Shown: positions 61,294 through 64,000 of the stretch, one piece after another | Layout: the number at the start of each line of letters is the position of its first letter | How positions within the stretch are numbered: the stretch's first letter is position 1 | Assembly (NCBI RefSeq): GCF_036194065.1 | Contig: NZ_CP108095.1 | Span: 372,001 to 436,000, forward strand | Source: Streptomyces sp. NBC_00239 | GTDB lineage: Bacteria > Actinomycetota > Actinomycetes > Streptomycetales > Streptomycetaceae | DNA length: 64,000 nucleotides | Direction of reading: 5' to 3' | Made by a program: the position numbers and the translations under genes | The notes under the pieces: generated by a model | The model's database searches: none | What the model was told of the DNA's origin: nothing | What the model saw: the letters and a program-made list of their open reading frames with translations, nothing else

Positions 61294-61411
61294 GACGTAG
61301 CGGGCGAACGGACCGATCACTCTCCGGCCGTCCCGAGGGGGAGCCGGTCGGCCGCAGTCGTCGCCCGACACGAGTGGCGTCGAAACCGCAGACGGCGACC
61401 GGTGTCGAACG

Positions 61412-61549
61412 CTGCCGCCCAGAGTAGCGCCGGTGGCCGCCGTCGGAGCGGAGCGGGGTGATGAGGCGGGCCTCTCCGAGGGCGCGGAGGAAGCCCTGGG
61501 TCGTGCCCGGTAACAGGGACCGGCTGCTGGTCAGGGCCTGGATCGTGGG
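61412..61549 (-). pseudogene. Remnant of a MerR/BldC-like HTH regulator
   Basis: About 46 residues, GTTQGFLRALGEARLITPLR then SDGGHRRYS, give the recognition helix and wing of MerR/BldC-type winged helices. An in-frame TAG upstream and a low-complexity end downstream show it is no longer a gene. Confidence 0.55.
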
Positions 61550-61603
61550 CTACTTCAGCTGTCCCGACCACTGACGGGCCGCTGCCACCGGGTATTGGGG
61601 GGT

Positions 61604-62248
61604 TCAGCGGGCGAGGGAGACGGCGAAGGGCTTGAAGCCGTGCCGGCGCAGGATGTGGGGCACGACCAGGATCATGGCCTCGGTGGCGCGGGCGGTGGTG
61701 ATGTCGCCGAGGTCCTCGATCCGTTCGGGCTGCCAGCCCAGGTCGCCGAGCAGGCCGGTGACGGTCCTCTTCGCGTCTTCGTCGTCGCCCGAGAGGTAGG
61801 CGGTCGGTGGGACGGCCAGGGTGTCGGGGGCGGTCATGACCATGAAGAGCATGGTGTTGAGGGTCTTGACCACACGGGTGTCGGGGAGCGCGGCCTGGAG
61901 CTTCTCGGCGAGGCTGCTGCCGGGATAGCACAGGTCGCCGGGCAGGCCGTCCCCGTCGTCGCGGGTGGCGTTGGCGACGTCGATGAGGATCTTGCCGGCG
62001 AGTTCGGTGCGCAGGTCGGTGAGGCGGTCCAGGGTGCTGTCGCCGGGCGTTGCGTTGATCACGATGTCCGCGGTGCGCGCGGTGGTGCGCTGGTCGGCGA
62101 AGGCGATCCGCGGGGCGAGCCCGGCGGTGCGGGTGGCGGTGTCTCCGGTGCTGCGGCCGCCGAGGGTGACGTGGTGTCCGGCTGCGGAGAGCTTGCCGGC
62201 GAGGTTGGTTCCGACGCGGCCGGCGCCCAGGATGCCGATGCTGGTCAT
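61604..62248 (-). CDS. NADPH-dependent F420 reductase-like protein
   Basis: A 214-residue protein with GILGAGRVGTNLAGKL, a Rossmann GxGxxG, followed by LGGRST for the NADP phosphate, and the family features INATPG, VVKTLNTMLF and GDDEDAKRTV. The fold is the NADPH:F420 oxidoreductase type. It may transfer hydride between NADPH and F420 or be an NADP-binding relative. It sits in a module with an IMPase-like gene and a divergent LysR. Confidence 0.8.
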   Translation of the reverse strand: MTSIGILGAGRVGTNLAGKLSAAGHHVTLGGRSTGDTATRTAGLAPRIAFADQRTTARTADIVINATPGDSTLDRLTDLRTELAGKILIDVANATRDDGDGLPGDLCYPGSSLAEKLQAALPDTRVVKTLNTMLFMVMTAPDTLAVPPTAYLSGDDEDAKRTVTGLLGDLGWQPERIEDLGDITTARATEAMILVVPHILRRHGFKPFAVSLAR

Positions 62249-62285
62249 GGGGTGTTGCTCCTTTGGGTATCGGGGGGAAGTCCGG

Positions 62286-63098
62286 TCAGGCGATCGGTGT
62301 GAGGACCTTGAGGGCGGTGGTGTGGATGCCGGGGGCGGCGGCCAGGAAGTCGCGGCTTCCGGTGTTCCAGGGTTCGCCCGTCAGATCGGTGACGGTGCCT
62401 CCGGCCTCGGATACCAGCAGGGCGCCGGCGACCAGACCGGAGCGGACGTCGGAGAACTGCCAGAACGCGTCCATGCGTCCGGCGGCGACGTGGATGAGCT
62501 GCATCGTGGCGGGAACGGACACGCGCACCACCAGGCCGTTGATGAGCATCGCGGTGACGGAGTCACCGATCCGCCGGAAGGTGCGCTCGTCCTCGCCGGG
62601 CTTGGCCTGGCCGGTGCCGACGAGCGCGGCGCCCAGGTCGGTCTTGGCGGACACCTTCAGGGGCCGGTCGTTCAGGCGGGCACCGCCGCCGGCGACCGCG
62701 GTGTAGGTGTCGCCGTTCAGCGGCAGGTGGACGACGGTGAGTACCGGCTGGTTGTCGCGGACCAGGGTGGCGGTGACGGCCCAGTCGTCCATGCCGTGGA
62801 CGTGGTTGATGTTGCCCTCGGCGGGGTCGACGACCCACCACTCCCCCGACGGGAGGGCGCCGCCGGCCAGCTCGTCCTCGGCCCACTGCGACCCCGGCCG
62901 GGCCCGCAGCAGCGGTTCCCGCAGCACGTCCAGCACCGCGTCGTCGTTGGCGTGGATCTCGCCCACGACCTCGTCCAGGCTCACGCCGCGGGCGTGCGGG
63001 GTGTGGCGGTCGCGCAGCGTGACTCCGGCGGTCTTCACCGCAGCTGTCACGTCGGACAGGAGCGTCGTACCGGCGTCGAAAGGCATGGCTGTGCTCAT
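62286..63098 (-). CDS. Inositol monophosphatase-like protein with altered metal site
   Basis: A 270-residue protein; ATG at 63098 with GGGAG seven bases upstream. It follows the IMPase fold (EDELAGG, then WWVVDPAEGNINHVHGMDDW and SDVRSGLVAGALLVSEAGG). The canonical metal motif DPxDGTxN is DPAEGNIN here, with Glu for the second Asp, and the usual W before the final DxxAG is S. Metal binding may be changed. It shares the minus strand with the F420-reductase-like gene and may act on a sugar phosphate. Confidence 0.75.
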   Translation of the reverse strand: MSTAMPFDAGTTLLSDVTAAVKTAGVTLRDRHTPHARGVSLDEVVGEIHANDDAVLDVLREPLLRARPGSQWAEDELAGGALPSGEWWVVDPAEGNINHVHGMDDWAVTATLVRDNQPVLTVVHLPLNGDTYTAVAGGGARLNDRPLKVSAKTDLGAALVGTGQAKPGEDERTFRRIGDSVTAMLINGLVVRVSVPATMQLIHVAAGRMDAFWQFSDVRSGLVAGALLVSEAGGTVTDLTGEPWNTGSRDFLAAAPGIHTTALKVLTPIA

Positions 63099-63178
63099 GG
63101 CGGGCTCCCTGGGGTGGGTCGAAGCGGGGCAGTTGTCTCGCTCCCGCACTTCGAAGGTAGGCCGCACGGTGATTAACA

Positions 63179-63201
63179 ACAAGTGCATGCTTGTCACTTG
63201 T
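63179..63201. promoter_or_regulatory. LysR-type operator in divergent promoter
   Basis: ACAAGTG-CATGCTTGT-CACTTGT has perfect 7-bp arms with a nine-base centre. It lies 12 bases before the LysR start and 80 bases before the IMPase-like gene. Confidence 0.6.
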
Positions 63202-63213
63202 AGAGTTACCGCC

Positions 63214-64000
63214 ATGCAACTGGATCTGAACCTGCTCACCGCCCTGGACGCCCTGCTGGAAGAGGGCAGCGTCGCCGGCGCGGCAGCGCGCCTCCACGTC
63301 ACCGCACCGGCGATGAGCCGCTCCCTGGGCCGCATCCGCAAGGCCACCGGTGATCAGATCCTGGTCCGCACCGGCCGCAGCATGGTCCCCACCACCCGCG
63401 CGCTGGCCATGCGCGCCGAGGTTCACGCCGTCGTGCAGCAGGCCCACCGACTTCTGTCCGCGCAGCAGGAACTCGACCTGGCAGCTCTCGACCGGGTGTT
63501 CACCGTGCGCTGGCACGACACCCTGACCGCAGCCTGCGGGACCGCCTTGACCACGACCGTCCACCAACAGGCCCCCGGCGTCCGGCTGCGCCTGTCCGCC
63601 GAACCCGGGACGGACGACGCCGAGCTGCGCCGGGGCGAGGTCGACCTCGAATCGAGCTCCAGCACTCCGACGCTCCCCGACATCCGCCACCACCTCGTCG
63701 GCAGGGACCGGCTGATCGTCGCCGTCCGACCGGGCCACCCGCTCACCGAAGGGCCGCTGAGCGTTGAGCGTTACGCAGCCGCCGAACACCTCACCGTTTC
63801 GCGGCGCGGAAACCTGCGCGACCCCATCGATGACGCCCTGTCCACACGCGGCCTCGAACGACGCGTCGTCGCCGCCGGGCCCACCGCCGCCTTCGCCCTC
63901 CAACTCGCCCTCGACACCGACCTGGTCGTCACCCTCCCCGACGCGGTCACCCGAACGGCCCGGGAACAACTCGGCCTGACCACACTGCCGCCGCCACTCC
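63214..64000 (+). CDS. LysR-family regulator (3' end outside window)
   Basis: The first 262 residues are visible; no stop occurs before the window ends. Residues 1-60 form the winged HTH (LNLLTALDALLEEGSVAGAA, RLHVTAPAMSRSLGRIR), followed by the periplasmic-binding-type effector domain (VRPGHPL and VERYAAAEHLTV). Its N-terminal segment MQLDLNLLTALDAL is typical of NodD-like LysR members. Divergent from the IMPase-like and F420-reductase-like genes, which it probably controls. Confidence 0.85.
   Translation, partial: MQLDLNLLTALDALLEEGSVAGAAARLHVTAPAMSRSLGRIRKATGDQILVRTGRSMVPTTRALAMRAEVHAVVQQAHRLLSAQQELDLAALDRVFTVRWHDTLTAACGTALTTTVHQQAPGVRLRLSAEPGTDDAELRRGEVDLESSSSTPTLPDIRHHLVGRDRLIVAVRPGHPLTEGPLSVERYAAAEHLTVSRRGNLRDPIDDALSTRGLERRVVAAGPTAAFALQLALDTDLVVTLPDAVTRTAREQLGLTTLPPPL

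Overview
The window looks like a chromosomal segment of a Streptomyces-type actinomycete. The evidence is very high GC with strong third-position bias, frequent GTG and TTG starts, Ala/Arg-rich secreted proteins, an AfsR-type SARP regulator, ALF repeats, ricin-type lectin domains and VCBS/FG-GAP repeats. It carries little core metabolism (one tRNA-Trp, one RpiB-like isomerase, one orphan pyrF) and much accessory content: secreted proteins, a probable toxin system, small regulator-enzyme modules and several decayed genes.

Layout. 1-5.2 kb (+): end of a PI-PLC/lectin gene, a secreted FG-GAP protein, and a protein pairing an 'LQRTAGN' N-terminus (as in proteins linked to contractile injection systems) with a split M15-type peptidase. 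5.5-14.1 kb (-): six-gene run of ALF-repeat and ricin/AbfB secreted proteins ending in a 1324-residue polymorphic-toxin-like protein and a probable immunity gene. 15-25 kb: mixed genes (Cys-repeat secreted protein, MFS, AhpD-like, zinc ribbon, tRNA-Trp, RpiB, 2H phosphoesterase, GYD, VTT membrane protein, a coupled hypothetical pair, a DUF5685-type Cys-rich protein). 25.4-30.3 kb (+): small acidic protein, DUF6338-type membrane protein and a 1350-residue TPR-CHAT protease, overlapping as one operon. 30.3-32 kb: kinase and AAA fragments, then a TPR membrane protein. 32.1-39 kb (-): five-gene operon with three different heme enzymes (alpha-dioxygenase/COX-like, catalase-like, Dyp) plus two unknown proteins. 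39.4-43.3 kb: secreted proteins and a GT2. 43.5-46 kb: P1B-4 metal ATPase divergent from its ArsR sensor. 46-51.8 kb: SixA, VOC, DUF6069, PARG-like, CorA, pyrF. 51.9-55.4 kb: TetR/NmrA and AraC/SDR divergent pairs with inverted-repeat operators. 55.8-59.7 kb: secreted crystallin/I36-like protein, AfsR-type regulator, and a 40-residue peptide gene. 60.1-64 kb: unknown 397-residue protein, F420-reductase-like protein, IMPase-like protein and a divergent LysR cut by the window end.

The strongest candidates for undescribed biology are the triple-heme operon (possibly oxylipin formation), the CHAT/DUF6338/acidic-peptide operon (possibly a protease-effector system) and the ALF/lectin toxin operon. 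All functions are inferred from sequence motifs read by eye; no database search was run.
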